DNA from: Adineta vaga
Taxonomy: Eukaryota; Rotifera
Reading direction: 5' to 3'
NCBI GenBank assembly: GCA_021613535.1
Contig: CP075497.1
Coordinates: forward strand, 558,001-622,000
Length of the DNA: 64,000 bases
Shown here: positions 45,501 through 56,245 of the stretch, in pieces
How positions within the stretch are numbered: position 1 is the stretch's first letter
Layout of the letters: the number at the start of each line of letters is the position of its first letter
Program-made: the position numbers and the translations under genes
Notes under the pieces: model-generated
What the model saw: only the letters and a program-made list of their open reading frames with translations
Told to the model about the DNA's origin: nothing
Databases searched by the model: none

Positions 45501-47424
45501 TCATGCTGTATGAATTGTCCACATTACCAATTTTGAGAGCCATTACTGAAGGCAAAAAATAATCAAATACTAATGTTTAAAATGTTCGAATGTAGCAAGT
45601 ATTTTTATAAGTATAATGATAAAAACGAGAAGAAAAACAAATGATAAGAATTCTTTTTCTGATCATGCAGAAATCTAAAAAAATACGTTGAATATTATCA
45701 AAAGTCTATGATTTCTTATGGTAGTACAGATTGATTCAGCTATTTCTACTCCTTTTCTTCAGTTGTTTATCTGTATATGGTTAGATATTGCAGTAACTGC
45801 TGTATCTAATTGTTTAGCGTCCAGTTGATTTACTTCGTTTTTTTTAGTCAAAGAATGCATCAAACTGTAGAGGATACAAAAAACTATTTTTGCAAGCTCA
45901 TAACTCATTGAAAGCAAAACCGATTGTTTCGAAAAATAGTTTCACATTGAGGAGATATGTAAAACGTTAGGACACAGAAGAATAACTTGAATCAAAAATA
46001 TTCCGATTAAAAGAGGATTGAATGACGCATTTAGCGATATAAATTACATGAAGTATACATGTTGGAATTTTCAAAAAAAATATTCTGAATGCATCTTAAA
46101 GTCTATCATCTTTTTTCCTTGTCATAGTACGTATTAAATCAAATGAAGTCCATACAAATCGATCGAGTAGCCAGGGGTCTATTCAAATGTGTAAAAATAA
46201 AAAACGACTACTACTTAATAGAAATAGAGTCAACTGAAGAAAAATGAGCAAGAATAGATGAACCATCTTGCACAGATAAGTAGACGTCCTTTTCCCGCCT
46301 CATTTATTCGTTATTCGTCATACCTCTAACTCATTTCCCTCTCATCGTCTGCCTTCGGTTTCATAATTGACCCAAAACCTCTTTCAACATCATCCAATAT
46401 TTGTGTTAAAATCGTCAACTCTGTAGCTGTCCTGTTACAGGGCCGCTCACGACAGTTCTATCAGTCGTGGCCGGATTATTGTATTATCTACTTGATGGTG
46501 GTAGTAGTAAATGATATCATCGTTCTTACCTATGCTGTGATTTTTTCATATTATGCTTTTATCGTCATATTCTTGGTCGTTTACAACATTCATCTCATAC
46601 ACGTGGTGTTCTTTCATGATACTTTTACCCATCTTTATTTTATTTGTTGTCTGGAACAATGTTTTCTCTCTTCTCTTTTTTCTTTTTTTTCTTTTCTCTT
46701 TTATTCTTATCGGTTCGTTTCTTTATGTATTACTTGCACGCACCACTCATTTTTTTCTTTTCTTTTTCTTATCGCTTTACCTCCTCATTTACTACATACA
46801 TGCGCTACCCATTCGTTCTTTTTTCTTTTCCTCTCCAGTTTTTCTCTCTTCTCATCTTTCGACTTGTTCGATGGAAGAAGGAACGTCTCATCGCATTCTG
46901 CCACGAGTCGTGTACATGTGATCACGGGTAGTATATAATAGAGTGCTTCTGACTCTAATATGTGTGTGTTTTTCTCGTTCTCATCATCTCAAGAAAGCTC
47001 GAGTTAAGATACGAGCCCACAATATTGCTTGAAGATTCAAATCTCTCGTCAGTTGTACTCTGTCAATATCAGAATAGTTTTGATAAAATCTGACTGCTCA
47101 TAATCGATTCCGTGCTTTGGGACAGAGATGACGAATGATTCGTCTAATCACCGATCTCTATCCTTCGGATTTCCTGTTGGACCTCGTTCAACTTTCAGAT
47201 TGCTCTAAATGATTTTACTTTTGATGAAGTGAACTCCTAGAGTATAATTGTTAGTGAGCGAAGTGTCATTCACACGCTCTCTTCTTCATCTTTCTGTCGA
47301 TGTGTCATTGGAATTTTACTACTGTTTCAGATTTAAACACCAGCAATTTTGCAGGATAAAAGAAAGAGACAAGATCACACAATATCAGCTGACTTCTAAG
47401 ACCGACAGATCGGTAGCAACTACA
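45501..47424. other. Intergenic, with a polypyrimidine tract
   Basis: About 46640-46870 is almost entirely C and T, which creates three overlapping artefactual ORFs. GGCCGCTCACGAC / GTCGTGGCCGG at 46441-46474 forms a small hairpin. No gene is supported. Confidence 0.5.
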
Positions 47425-48249
47425 ATGGACGAATGCTTAGATGAATACATTGACACTGCGGAAGAATCTCTCACGCTGTTGAGGAAACTGGTGGACGATA
47501 TCGAAGCGCACCATTCCAAATGCAATATTGCCAAAACAGCAGGCACTGCGGCTTCAGTTCTTGGTTCTGCAGTTACCATTGGAGCTATTGCTGCGGCACC
47601 ATTCACCGGTGGAGCCTCCATCATAGCGCTTGGTGGTTATGGTGCGGCTACAGCTATAGGAGGAGCAGTTACCAAGCTAGGAACAGATGCTGTTGATATG
47701 ATCTGGACAAAGAGTTATCAAGAAGAATTAATTGCAATTGATAGCCGACTGGAAGATGTTGGGAAAAGATTTTCTTCGTATCTCGAACAAATTGAAGCTG
47801 AGGCTGCACAAATTTTCAAGGAAAATGGAAACGAGGAAGAAGCATACGAAGAAGCTTTCAAAGTATTGATAACCACCGGAAAAATAGGTTGGAAAGGGAA
47901 GCAAGTCTTAAGTATAGCCAAAAATATGGGGCAAACTACTGGATCCACGTTTCTACGAAATGGAGGCGAAGCGTGGAAAGGAATGCAAGTGAATTCTAAT
48001 TTGCTCACGTCGGCATTCCAGAAAATGGGGCTGGATGTTTCGCAGCGAGCAGCGCTTAATGTGGTGAAAGGTGCTACAGCCGCCTTAAGTGCGATTTTTA
48101 TTGTCTGGGATCTCAAGTCGTTAGCTTATAGCCTTAACAATGACCATCCGGCTGCAGGACCTGTGAAGGAGCAAATTGAAAAAATCGAAAAGCTATTTAA
48201 AAACTTGAAAGACTTGCGAGATTCGTTCAACGTAGAAGAGAATGATTAA
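47425..48249 (+). CDS. Apolipoprotein L-like protein, 274 aa
   Basis: ATG at 47425 (MDECLDEYIDTAEES) is chosen over upstream in-frame ATGs because the preceding sequence looks like 5' leader with a poor composition. After an amphipathic N-terminal helix comes a Gly/Ala-rich hydrophobic hairpin, AASVLGSAVTIGAIAAAPFT then GGASIIALGGYGAATAIGGA, the pattern of the pore-forming region of apolipoprotein L proteins. Long helical segments and a second hydrophobic helix (ATAALSAIFIVWDLKSLAYS) follow. Vertebrate ApoL proteins bind lipid and form membrane channels; the same is possible here but not shown. No signal peptide, so intracellular. Confidence 0.65.
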   Translation: MDECLDEYIDTAEESLTLLRKLVDDIEAHHSKCNIAKTAGTAASVLGSAVTIGAIAAAPFTGGASIIALGGYGAATAIGGAVTKLGTDAVDMIWTKSYQEELIAIDSRLEDVGKRFSSYLEQIEAEAAQIFKENGNEEEAYEEAFKVLITTGKIGWKGKQVLSIAKNMGQTTGSTFLRNGGEAWKGMQVNSNLLTSAFQKMGLDVSQRAALNVVKGATAALSAIFIVWDLKSLAYSLNNDHPAAGPVKEQIEKIEKLFKNLKDLRDSFNVEEND

Positions 48250-48337
48250 TGGTTATGGATTGAATCTGTACGACTGTATTTTTGGCTCCTGTCTCTTTAC
48301 GTTCAACATCATTCTGATGACTGATAAAAGTATAACA

Positions 48338-48394
48338 GTGAGTGTGCGAGGGTCAGTATTTTTTCTGTTCATAGCTCATACCCTCACCTTCAAG
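48338..48394. repeat. Degenerate telomere-like hairpin element
   Basis: GTGAGTGTGCGAGGGTC, AT-rich spacer, right arm CATACCCTCACCTTCAAGA. Diverged but keeps the border. Confidence 0.5.
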
Positions 48395-48502
48395 ATACTC
48401 AGCTAGGTTATGATTTGTATTTTGAATTTCTTTCAATAAATATTATAAATATAAATTGAAATTTGGTTTGTCCTTGACAATTTGCTCCAGTTGTTGTTTC
48501 AT

Positions 48503-48561
48503 AGGGTGTGGGTGTGGGTGTGGGTTAAGACTGTAGCGTGAAGTATACCCACACCCACCCC
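48503..48561. repeat. Telomere-like hairpin element
   Basis: TAGGGTGTGGGTGTGGGTGT, spacer AAGACTGTAGCGTGAAGTATA, right arm CCCACACCCACCCC. The next gene fragment starts directly after it. Confidence 0.75.
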
Positions 48562-49000
48562 AAATCGGAAGTCCATTGAGATATCTAGCCGTGGCAGTAG
48601 TGATGACTTTGATGATATTGAATATGTTTTAAATTGCATTGAAAAACCTTCAATATCTATTAAACATTGTACATTTTCCGTCAAAGCTGGTTATGATGAA
48701 TTTCGTATGAAAATAAGGTGTTATTTCATTTACCATTATTAACTCACTTGATAATTGAGATAATCTATGCTCTTGAAGACTTTATCGATATCGTAAACAC
48801 ATGTCTCATTCATGCAAAGCATTTACTTTATTTGTACCTTCCTATAAGCTACGGCATATTCTTAAAGAAGTATCTAATACAATGGAACAGAATATTCAGT
48901 TATGGTTAAAGGAAAATACTCTTTTAGGTGACTCGATGATCGGAAGAGAGTTTCATGCATTCATTGGTGGTGATGTCTCGATCTGGTTCTGCTATTAAAG
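48562..49000 (+). pseudogene. Gene fragment between telomere-like elements
   Basis: Coding-like sequence (FDDIEYVLNCIEKPSIS, then a second frame LKENTLLGDSMIGREFHAF and DVSIWF) resembles the C-terminal end of the F-box/LRR family in style, but the frames are interrupted. It is bordered by hairpins at 48503-48561 and a one-armed motif at 49018. Uncertain family. Confidence 0.4.
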
Positions 49001-49017
49001 TTTTTATGTAGACCAAA

Positions 49018-49038
49018 TTGAGGGTGTGAACGTGTGAG
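49018..49038 (+). repeat. One-armed telomere-like motif
   Basis: TTGAGGGTGTGAACGTGTGAG with no partner. It sits between two gene fragments. Confidence 0.5.
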
Positions 49039-49069
49039 TCTCTTGGATTACATACTTTTGTTAGTTTTC

Positions 49070-50010
49070 TTTTACTGTAAGTGGATGACGTTGCTTTAAT
49101 CGTTGAAGTTTATGTTGATAAAATTCTCGAAGTCGAAAACTATTATAACCCATTGGTTTTTCAATTAATCTTTTAGATAGCACAATGGTTGTTTATTAAA
49201 GAGCATTTTCCCGAGTATTCTTCAAGATAGATTTACATGTGGCGAAGAAAAGTGTAGAAATAGAACTTTCTCAAAATTATTCCACTCCCATGATGTAATT
49301 GAATACATTCTATGATAAAGTATATTTATAATACATGTACGTACATATCTTTCAGCTGTTTCCAATTTAGTATGAGGAATATCTTCAAAGTTAATTAGAT
49401 TTATATCCAAATCGTTTACCATTGTAGTGGATTCTTGTCCTAACCAAAAATTACAAAGCAAATTCATAACAATATACATTTCTTTACATTCAATTTCTAT
49501 TTCCTTCATCTGATTCATTTTTATTCTGATAACAACCTCCTGTCATTGAATGATATAATAAAAAAATAGATGCCAAGTCTATAGACCAAAGTTGTCCTTG
49601 AACATCATTCGTATTTCGAAACTTTTTTCACTAGTAAATAACTAAACTATACTTGATGGTTTATGACACAATCCCAAAGTTGTCTCTGCTTCGTATTATT
49701 CATTAAAATCAAATTGAGATTGTTCACAATTTTTGATTTTGAACTTTTCGAAATACATAAATAATTTTTCTGTTCAGAATATTCTTTCTTAGGTATCGCA
49801 TCTTTCTATAAAATTCATAACTTTTTTATTATCATAATTAATATCATTATCATTAAGATACGAATGAACAAGAATATAAATATAACATGCTTCATATTTA
49901 TCCATTTCTATTTGAACACGTTCTAAATACTCTTGAAACATATAACTTTCTTCATAATGTTTAAAGATTTCAAAGTTAATACTGTTGTAAGTATCATCAA
50001 TTGTTTCATT
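49070..50010 (-). pseudogene. Degraded minus-strand gene, unrecognised
   Basis: Minus-strand coding-like pieces: 50010-49790 (SINFEIFKHYEESYMFQEYL ... VHSYLNDNDINYD), a shifted frame with KQRQLWDCVINHQ (about 49660-49780), and 49518-49222 (MNQMKEIEIECKEMYIVMNL ... SWEWNNFEKVLFLHF). At least one frameshift separates them. The region is bounded on both sides by telomere-like sequence (49018, 50026). Family unknown. Confidence 0.4.
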
Positions 50011-50025
50011 TTAATCGAAAATAGG

Positions 50026-50136
50026 TAAGGGTGTGGGTGTGGGTAGTTGTAGGAGTAGATGTTAGATAGCTATGGCACTCACACCCGCACCCGCAGGCAT
50101 CCACTCTCACGCCTAGATCGACACCCACATCCGCCT
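50026..50136. repeat. Long degenerate telomere-like hairpin element
   Basis: TAAGGGTGTGGGTGTGGGTA, spacer with TGTTAGATAGCTATGG, right arm CACTCACACCCGCACCCGCA then more C-rich units to CACCCACATCCGCC. It forms the left border of the F-box/LRR remnant. Confidence 0.65.
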
Positions 50137-51138
50137 CATTTACGATGTCTTTCTATAAGTATTCGTTTAGCAGATGAGAATCAACATTTTCCAATTGTTC
50201 TTACATCGATCATTACACTAAAGCTTCGTTTTAGTGGTAAATTCTTATTATTATGCAAATTTTTGAATTATATGCCGAATCTACGTTATTTAACAATCGA
50301 AATAGAAGATAATTGTTTAAATGGATATGAATGGCAACAACTTGTTGTCGACATGCACCTAAACTGAAAGTTTTACGTTTCAAAATGCCCGTGAAATTTT
50401 CTAATTGTTTCAATATCGATACAGAAGTTGATAAACTTTTGGATACATATCGAACTTCATTTTGGCTTAATAATCATCAATGGTATGTTTGTTGTGATAT
50501 AAGTCTAAACGAAAACATCTATAATGGACATCTTTATACGTTACCATATTGTTTCGATACTTTTGTTGAAATTTCCAACAGATATTCGAAATGGACTTCT
50601 GATAACGATAAAACAATTTGATCATTTGACTACATTACATTGTTCAATAGATAGTGAAGAATCCGAATTTCAATTACAAATCTTATGCAATCGAGCAATA
50701 CATCTTCATCAATTAATCATTGATAATCCACATTCATTAGCATTGCCAATATTATGTAGACTCAATAGTTCATCTATTCGTCATCTAAAATTATTTCCGA
50801 GATCTTCTTTACCTTTCTACTATTTAAATCATATAGAATGTATCACATTTGTTAATTCTCCACTTGGACGTCAATGTGAAGTGCTTAACATTCAAATTAA
50901 ATCTGAAGAAAGTGTAGTGTATCTTATCAATACTATCATTAATCTTCAAGCACTTCTGCTTCATATTTTTCAACAAAAACATCCACATACATTTCCAAAC
51001 CAAAATGAATTCAGCGAACGGATGGATAATCAGTTACATAAAAGATATTTGATTAAAAATTTTAAATCTGTTCTTTATAGTAGTGAACTCGTTTGTGGAA
51101 GTACCGATTCAATAGATATTGATCTGTTGATCGGTTAG
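50137..51138 (+). pseudogene. F-box/LRR-type pseudogene, N-terminus missing
   Basis: Three overlapping frames carry a continuous family sequence: LSISIRLADENQHFPIVLTS ... RYLTIEIEDNCLNGYEWQQL (from about 50145), then a shifted frame PKLKVLRFKMPVKFSN ... HQWYVCCDISLNEN, then the last 200 codons ending at 51138 (HLTTLHCSIDSEESEFQLQI, SIRHLKLFPRSSLPFYYLNH). The LRR-like repeats of about 24 residues match the F-box gene family seen at 11.3 and 21.1 kb. At least two frameshifts are present and the F-box itself is absent, cut off at the hairpin. Confidence 0.6.
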
Positions 51139-51965
51139 TTCTTTTCAACTATTGTGACCTTTATAGATATCAAAATAATTATATATAAGTTTATCATTTC
51201 CATTTTTATATTATATTCTATAGGAACAAGTCAAAACCTATGTTTGACAGAGAAATACAATATAACTGTGATACAATTGCTACTTTTCCTTTAAATTTTT
51301 TAACTTTCATAAAATAAATGTTTTTTTTTTCAAGTTCTTATTTATTGAATATGTCATATTTTCTCATTCAAATGACATTTATTATTCCATATAAATATAC
51401 TTATAGACATGACATCTATAAGTATCATTATCAAAAGAGGAAATCGTTACTCATATATGGTGGGATGAGTGTACGGGTATATATTCAAAGAAAACATTCA
51501 TACCCAACTGCGACATATATAGATGCAAGATATAAATCAAACTTTAGACATTATTTTTTCCAATTGCTGACTATTAAAAATGAGTAGATCAATAGAACGA
51601 ATAGGTGTTAAATTGCGTGATAATTGATAAAATTCTTCAATATATTTTTCTTAAGAAAGTGATATATATATTCGAAAGAATTTTATCTTTATTTTCCTCT
51701 TTTAAAACAATAGCTTTTTGTAATGAATAACAATCTTAAATTCAAATTCTGTTAATAGTCTGATAGAAAAAAACATTATTGAAATTATTCCTTTGAATTT
51801 TTATAAATTTTATAAGATCCGAACATTTATTTCAACTATATTGATGAAAATTCGCTTAGAAAATTTCTTTCTATGAAGATATTGTTTGATTGATTGACAT
51901 TTTATTGGTAAAACTAATTTTTATCATTTGTAAATTAACAAAAAAAAGGATTGTAAAAATTGTTT
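51139..51965. other. Intergenic
   Basis: AT-rich between the F-box remnant and TMEM120. The open frame at 51318-51587 lacks motifs. Confidence 0.4.
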
Positions 51966-53186
51966 TTATCTTTGAAATGAAGTAACTGATCGAACACGAT
52001 TGATTAATGTTTTTACACTTTCATAACGATGTTTTATCCATTGAATATCTTGAATACGTTTACGAATCTTTCGTCGAATAACCATAAATATGGTAATAGA
52101 ATTTCCTAAGAAAAAAATAAAAAATATTCCTGAAAGAATCTTTAATATAAATTGCCAATTAGGATTTGGTTCATTTTTTGGATCCATTGAAATTTGAAAA
52201 AGAACATAAGCATTATATAATTCAAATATATATCCAATAATAAGAAATGGTGCAAGAAATGAAAGACCACGTAACATCCGTGATTGAAAACCTTCGATGG
52301 AGATTTGTAATTCATCGGAATCACCTAATGCTCTCAAACGATAAAGAAGACCTCGTTGATAATAATATAAAAGAACTTGAACACAACTAATATATAAACT
52401 AAATAAATAATGTTGTTGTCGAAAGATTTGATAGGATTCTGCTGATGGCCATATTAAGACAATGCATGTTGCTATTGTTGAAATAAAATGATGTAAACGC
52501 CACCATACTTGTATTTTTGAACCATTCATAACAAGAATTGATTCACGAATTGTTAATGTACAATAATACCAAACAAGTAAAAAATGAAAAAATGCATCTA
52601 ATGCACGATTAATTGGTATTATTGTTGACATTAATAATGATATAATCATAAGAATCAATGTAATATATAATTTAAATTTTTCATAACTTTCTTTATATTT
52701 TAATTGTTCAGATTTGTCTAAAATCGAGACAGATAATTGACTTCCAAGGATAATACGTAAATAAATTTCAGATGGTTGTGGTAATGTATATTGAATTCGT
52801 TTAAAATAATCTGAATGTTGTTTAGTTAAATATTCACGAATTGTACTTAGATGAATCAAACGTTCTTCAAATGTTTCTTTAACTTTTTCATTATCAGGTA
52901 GAATGATTAATGATTGATGAATATCAATAGATTTATTTAAATGTTGAATCTTTTTTTCAAGTTTATTAAATTGAATTTGATGTGCTTTTTTTAATTTTTC
53001 AATTGTTTCTAATTGATTTAAATATTTTTGATGATCTTGTTTGAATGTATTTATTTCGTCAGATAATTCTTCCCATTGTTGAATAAAATTTTGAATTTGA
53101 GCATCACATGTACCGTTGGATTTTATCGACCGTTTTTTACGTCGTTTTATTGTTTTTTCTAATTGAAGTTGATTGTCACTGGCCAT
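51966..53186 (-). CDS. TMEM120: TMEM120 family membrane protein, 406 aa
   Basis: Intact single-exon frame. The N-terminal ~130 residues form a coiled coil. The family signature LPQPSEIYLRIILG, a segment KYKESYEKFKLYI, then NGSKIQVWWRLHHFIST, SAESYQIFRQQHYLFSLYIS, YYYQRGLLYRLRALGDSDEL and EGFQSRMLRGLSFLAPFLI match TMEM120A/B (TACAN/TMPIT). Six hydrophobic helices lie between about residue 165 and 390. The protein sits in ER/nuclear envelope membranes, binds coenzyme A in structures of homologues, and is linked to fat-cell biology; ion-channel activity is disputed. The N-terminus is longer than in vertebrate members (about 340 residues). The gene is intronless. Confidence 0.92.
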   Translation of the reverse strand: MASDNQLQLEKTIKRRKKRSIKSNGTCDAQIQNFIQQWEELSDEINTFKQDHQKYLNQLETIEKLKKAHQIQFNKLEKKIQHLNKSIDIHQSLIILPDNEKVKETFEERLIHLSTIREYLTKQHSDYFKRIQYTLPQPSEIYLRIILGSQLSVSILDKSEQLKYKESYEKFKLYITLILMIISLLMSTIIPINRALDAFFHFLLVWYYCTLTIRESILVMNGSKIQVWWRLHHFISTIATCIVLIWPSAESYQIFRQQHYLFSLYISCVQVLLYYYQRGLLYRLRALGDSDELQISIEGFQSRMLRGLSFLAPFLIIGYIFELYNAYVLFQISMDPKNEPNPNWQFILKILSGIFFIFFLGNSITIFMVIRRKIRKRIQDIQWIKHRYESVKTLINRVRSVTSFQR

Positions 53187-53430
53187 ATTTCACTTGATAA
53201 AATATGAAATGAAGAGAGAACAAACGGCGTACGTTTATACGTTCGATAAACATACCATACGCTCTGATCGTGATAATACAAAAGAACAGATGAAGAACAA
53301 GAAAAAATTCAAAGGTTACTTTGCTGATTAAATTAAAATTTGATATTAGCCTTGCTTTTTTTGTCGAAGATACCTAATTTTAATTTATGACTAATAAATT
53401 TAGATAAACTTTCAAATCAGAATATCTTTA

Positions 53431-54022
53431 TCTATCTATCTATATATATCTATATATATGGAGAGAGAAGAAAGTTTGTCTGTTCGCTATGCATTCAGTC
53501 CCTGTAATAGATAGCGTCACCAAACTCTCCACAATGCTTCCCTAGGTCCAGAGGAAGGTCGGTCGACATGGGGTTAGAATGGTCATCAAGGGGTAGGAGT
53601 GGGGGCGTGGGTGAAATTTCACCCAGGTGATGGCATATAGGAATTTTTCGATCCCACTGATAGTTGGTGACACCAAACATTTCACGAGACTCCACTAAGT
53701 TCCACGGAAGGTCGAGAGGGGGTTGCCACCTCCAAGGGATGTGAGTGTCTGCATCCAATATGGACAACTGCAATGCCTGAGTTGGGTTCTCAAAGAAAAC
53801 TGAATCTGGAGTGAAATAACTAATGAAGAGATGCGAAAAGTTCTGAAAAAATGACCAGGTGCATGACGCGAAAAGGGATATAGGAGGGGCCTCAATACGG
53901 AGGAGAAAGACGTGTGAAAGACAGATAAATACCAACGTAGAGGTCCGGTGAGTGATGAAAAAAGCACTGTTGTAGATGGAAAACGTAAATTGCGTCCTCT
54001 TTGCAGCGGGTATCTCCGCTAG
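53431..54022 (+). mobile_element. Helitron-like non-autonomous element, near full length
   Basis: 5' end ATCTATCTATCTATATATAT then GAAAGTTTGTCTGTTCGCTAT. Two imperfect internal units share CACCAAAC and GGAAGGTCG. The 3' end has a hairpin AGCGGGTATCTCCGCT followed by CTAG and T. TC...CTAG termini with a 3' hairpin and A/T flanks are the Helitron pattern. No Rep/helicase gene is present. Partial copies lie at 5240-5497 (minus) and 14541-15071. Confidence 0.6.
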
Positions 54023-54518
54023 TAGTGAATAAAATAGACAATATCCGATATCTTGAGCTGTGATTATTTTCTTTTAATGTTAGAAAGTACAAAAATACAC
54101 ATGAATCGAATAGTCTTATATATATTTGTGAATTAATTGAAAACTGTCAAGACTGATGTTATTGTTTTTTGTTTCTTAGGAAAATCTTCGATAGACAGTG
54201 TATTTAAAGTCGATAGAAAATGATAAACAACTGGTAATTAGTATTCCAACAGGTGATTTTTTTCCATGAAAACCAAGGTAGAATGAAAATTAATTTTGTC
54301 AATCAATTGAAAAATTAGTAAAAAAGTGTGATTAGAAAAGTAGGAAGTGAATATTATCAAAGTACCATGAATAGTCAAATTTATTATTCATCTAAGTCAA
54401 CAACGTAAACGATGGTATATATGCAATAATTTGTAATTGTTTCAATCAAAGTTTCTAGTCGTGATTATGCGGCATCAAATGAAAAGAACGAGCATTCTAC
54501 ATTTGTTTGTCGTACTCT

Positions 54519-54545
54519 TGTGTGAGGGTGAGGGTGAGGGTGAGG
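54519..54545 (+). repeat. One-armed telomere-like motif
   Basis: GTGTGAGGGTGAGGGTGAGG continues as GTGAGG, a GGGTGA variant of the usual GGGTGT unit. Confidence 0.5.
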
Positions 54546-54657
54546 AAAAGGTGTGATTAAAGCGCAGTTGTACCGATTCTCTGTCGAATCCACCTAACTT
54601 TGACTATAAAGACACTTTTGGAAGACAAAAATTTTTCTCATAGAATGAATGACTAAC

Positions 54658-54705
54658 ATGAGGGTGTGGGTCAGACTATACTCTCAACCCTCACCCACAC
54701 CCAAG
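54658..54705. repeat. Telomere-like hairpin element
   Basis: ATGAGGGTGTGGGT, spacer CAGACTATACTCTC, right arm AACCCTCACCCACACCCAAG. The GPCR fragment at 54706 starts directly after it. Confidence 0.7.
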
Positions 54706-54930
54706 ATGCCCATTACACAGTCAGATTATATACAAATTCATTTCAAAATTTCGTGAAGAATTTCGACGTTGATGTTTTCGATATGGAGTTGAAGTTTTCA
54801 AAACGTATACTCGGTTAATTAGATGTTTATCATTAAAAACTCAACGAACTGTACTTCATGAAAATCAAAAGGCACATAGAAATAATATACATTTGACAAG
54901 GCCTATTCAAGGAAACAATATCATTATTCG
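54706..54930 (+). pseudogene. C-terminal GPCR fragment after a hairpin
   Basis: The plus strand encodes IIYKFISKFREEFRR, an in-frame TGA, then CFRYGVEVFKTYTRL and SLKTQRT. The tail after TM7 of rhodopsin-like receptors commonly reads NPIIY.. .KFREEFRR. Everything upstream, including all seven helices, is missing and the fragment begins at the hairpin edge. Confidence 0.5.
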
Positions 54931-55732
54931 TATTGGATAGAAAAACAAGCATGCACATTTATCGTCATTATTTTTTCGTTGTCTTGTGTTATTTATTGGT
55001 TTTCGTCTTCTATAAGTAATAGATATATTTGAAATAATAAAAATGAACATACACTAATATGCAATTTTCTATGTTCAAGTTGAAATGAAGCAAAAAAAGT
55101 GTTTCTGAAACTGATCACTGTGATAGATCTTGAGGATAAAAGGTGTGAGTCGGAGTGATGAATGATGACAAAGAAGACGTCCACAACCACATCGTTTTAT
55201 ATGGTTTTCATCGTGGAAAATCATTAGATGTCTTTTTTGGTAGAAACTGAAATCTTATGGATTTTGTTTTTGATTTAGTTTTTTTGAAATAAATATTCAA
55301 TTCATCTGTCGAGACAATTTTAATTAGGCATAATGCTTTTGTGACTCTGTCTCGTTGCTTATTCTCAGAGCTTAAGACAACGAAAATGAAAATTATACAT
55401 TCATTTCATAGTGTCAATATAGTTGTCAAAGAAATTTTATTTATTATTACATTTTTATACTTAAAAGAGATTCTTTGATTTTAATAAATTATCAATTCAG
55501 TTTATTTTCAATAAATCTTGCGGGTGTGAGTTACGGATAAGAATTCCAGAGACATCTACTTCCACATTGAGAGTAAACGTTTTTTTGTCAATATCATTGG
55601 ATGATGAACATTTTTTCACTGCTATCAATATGTCTTATTATTAGTTCTAGATTATTTATGAATAAATGAAACGTATTGAAATTGCTAGCTATATTCAAAC
55701 GAAAAAGAATCTTGATAATTTATTGATTGTCA
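54931..55732. other. Intergenic
   Basis: No supported gene. A single CGGGTGTGAG at 55521-55530 is a possible decayed telomere-like unit. Confidence 0.4.
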
Positions 55733-56245
55733 TCACGGACCCAATGGTTTTCCATTAGAGATAGCGTTTATCCATTTATCTGTTTGAGTAATATAATCAG
55801 GATCTCCATATGGATATTGAGGATCGATTTTGTTAGCATCGCTGGTAACGACAGCATTCGGACCTGAGTTGTATGCACGTCTTGCAAGATCCCAGCTACC
55901 AAACTTTTCATAATTCTCTTGCAAATAATGAGCACCGGCCAAGATATTTTCCTCATGACCACTTAATCCTTCGAAATCATTTGAATGTTTTTGTTTCATA
56001 TCTTGAAATGTTCTGTTATTGATTTGCATGAGTCCTGTATCACGTCCTTGCTGTTGATTTTGTGTAGCATTAACACCAGCACGTCCACGTGATTCTTGAT
56101 ATAATACACCACCAATAATTGATGCCGGAACTCCTGTTTTCTCAGCAGCCGATTCAATTTCATTACGCCATTGTCCAATACTTGAATCAATTTTATCAGG
56201 TAATTTCGATGGATTAGAGGCACGTGAAGGAAGACCACGATCCAT
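55733..56245 (-). CDS. Lytic transglycosylase (SLT/goose-lysozyme-like), 170 aa, likely horizontally acquired
   Basis: Intact intronless frame from MDRGLPSRASNPSK. After a short leader a compact SLT domain follows: IESAAEKTGVPASIIGGVLY, then QESRG with catalytic Glu51, DTGLMQINNRTFQDM, and HYLQENYEKFGSWDLARRAY with NSGP. These are the hallmark motifs (ES, GLMQ, AYNxGP) of bacterial and phage lytic transglycosylases that cleave peptidoglycan between MurNAc and GlcNAc. No signal peptide is apparent, so secretion would need another route. Such genes are unusual in animals, and bdelloids carry many bacterial genes, so horizontal transfer is likely (inference). It sits among ordinary AT-rich rotifer-like DNA, which argues against contamination. 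Confidence 0.88.
   Translation of the reverse strand: MDRGLPSRASNPSKLPDKIDSSIGQWRNEIESAAEKTGVPASIIGGVLYQESRGRAGVNATQNQQQGRDTGLMQINNRTFQDMKQKHSNDFEGLSGHEENILAGAHYLQENYEKFGSWDLARRAYNSGPNAVVTSDANKIDPQYPYGDPDYITQTDKWINAISNGKPLGP

Noticed and set aside
46492-46938. Three overlapping plus-strand ORFs rich in Phe, Leu and Ser
   Set aside because: Produced by a CT-rich tract; all three frames look the same, which is typical of low-complexity DNA.
53495-54092. Overlapping minus-strand ORFs
   Set aside because: Fall within the Helitron-like non-autonomous element on the opposite strand; the 5.2-kb and 14.5-kb copies do not preserve them.
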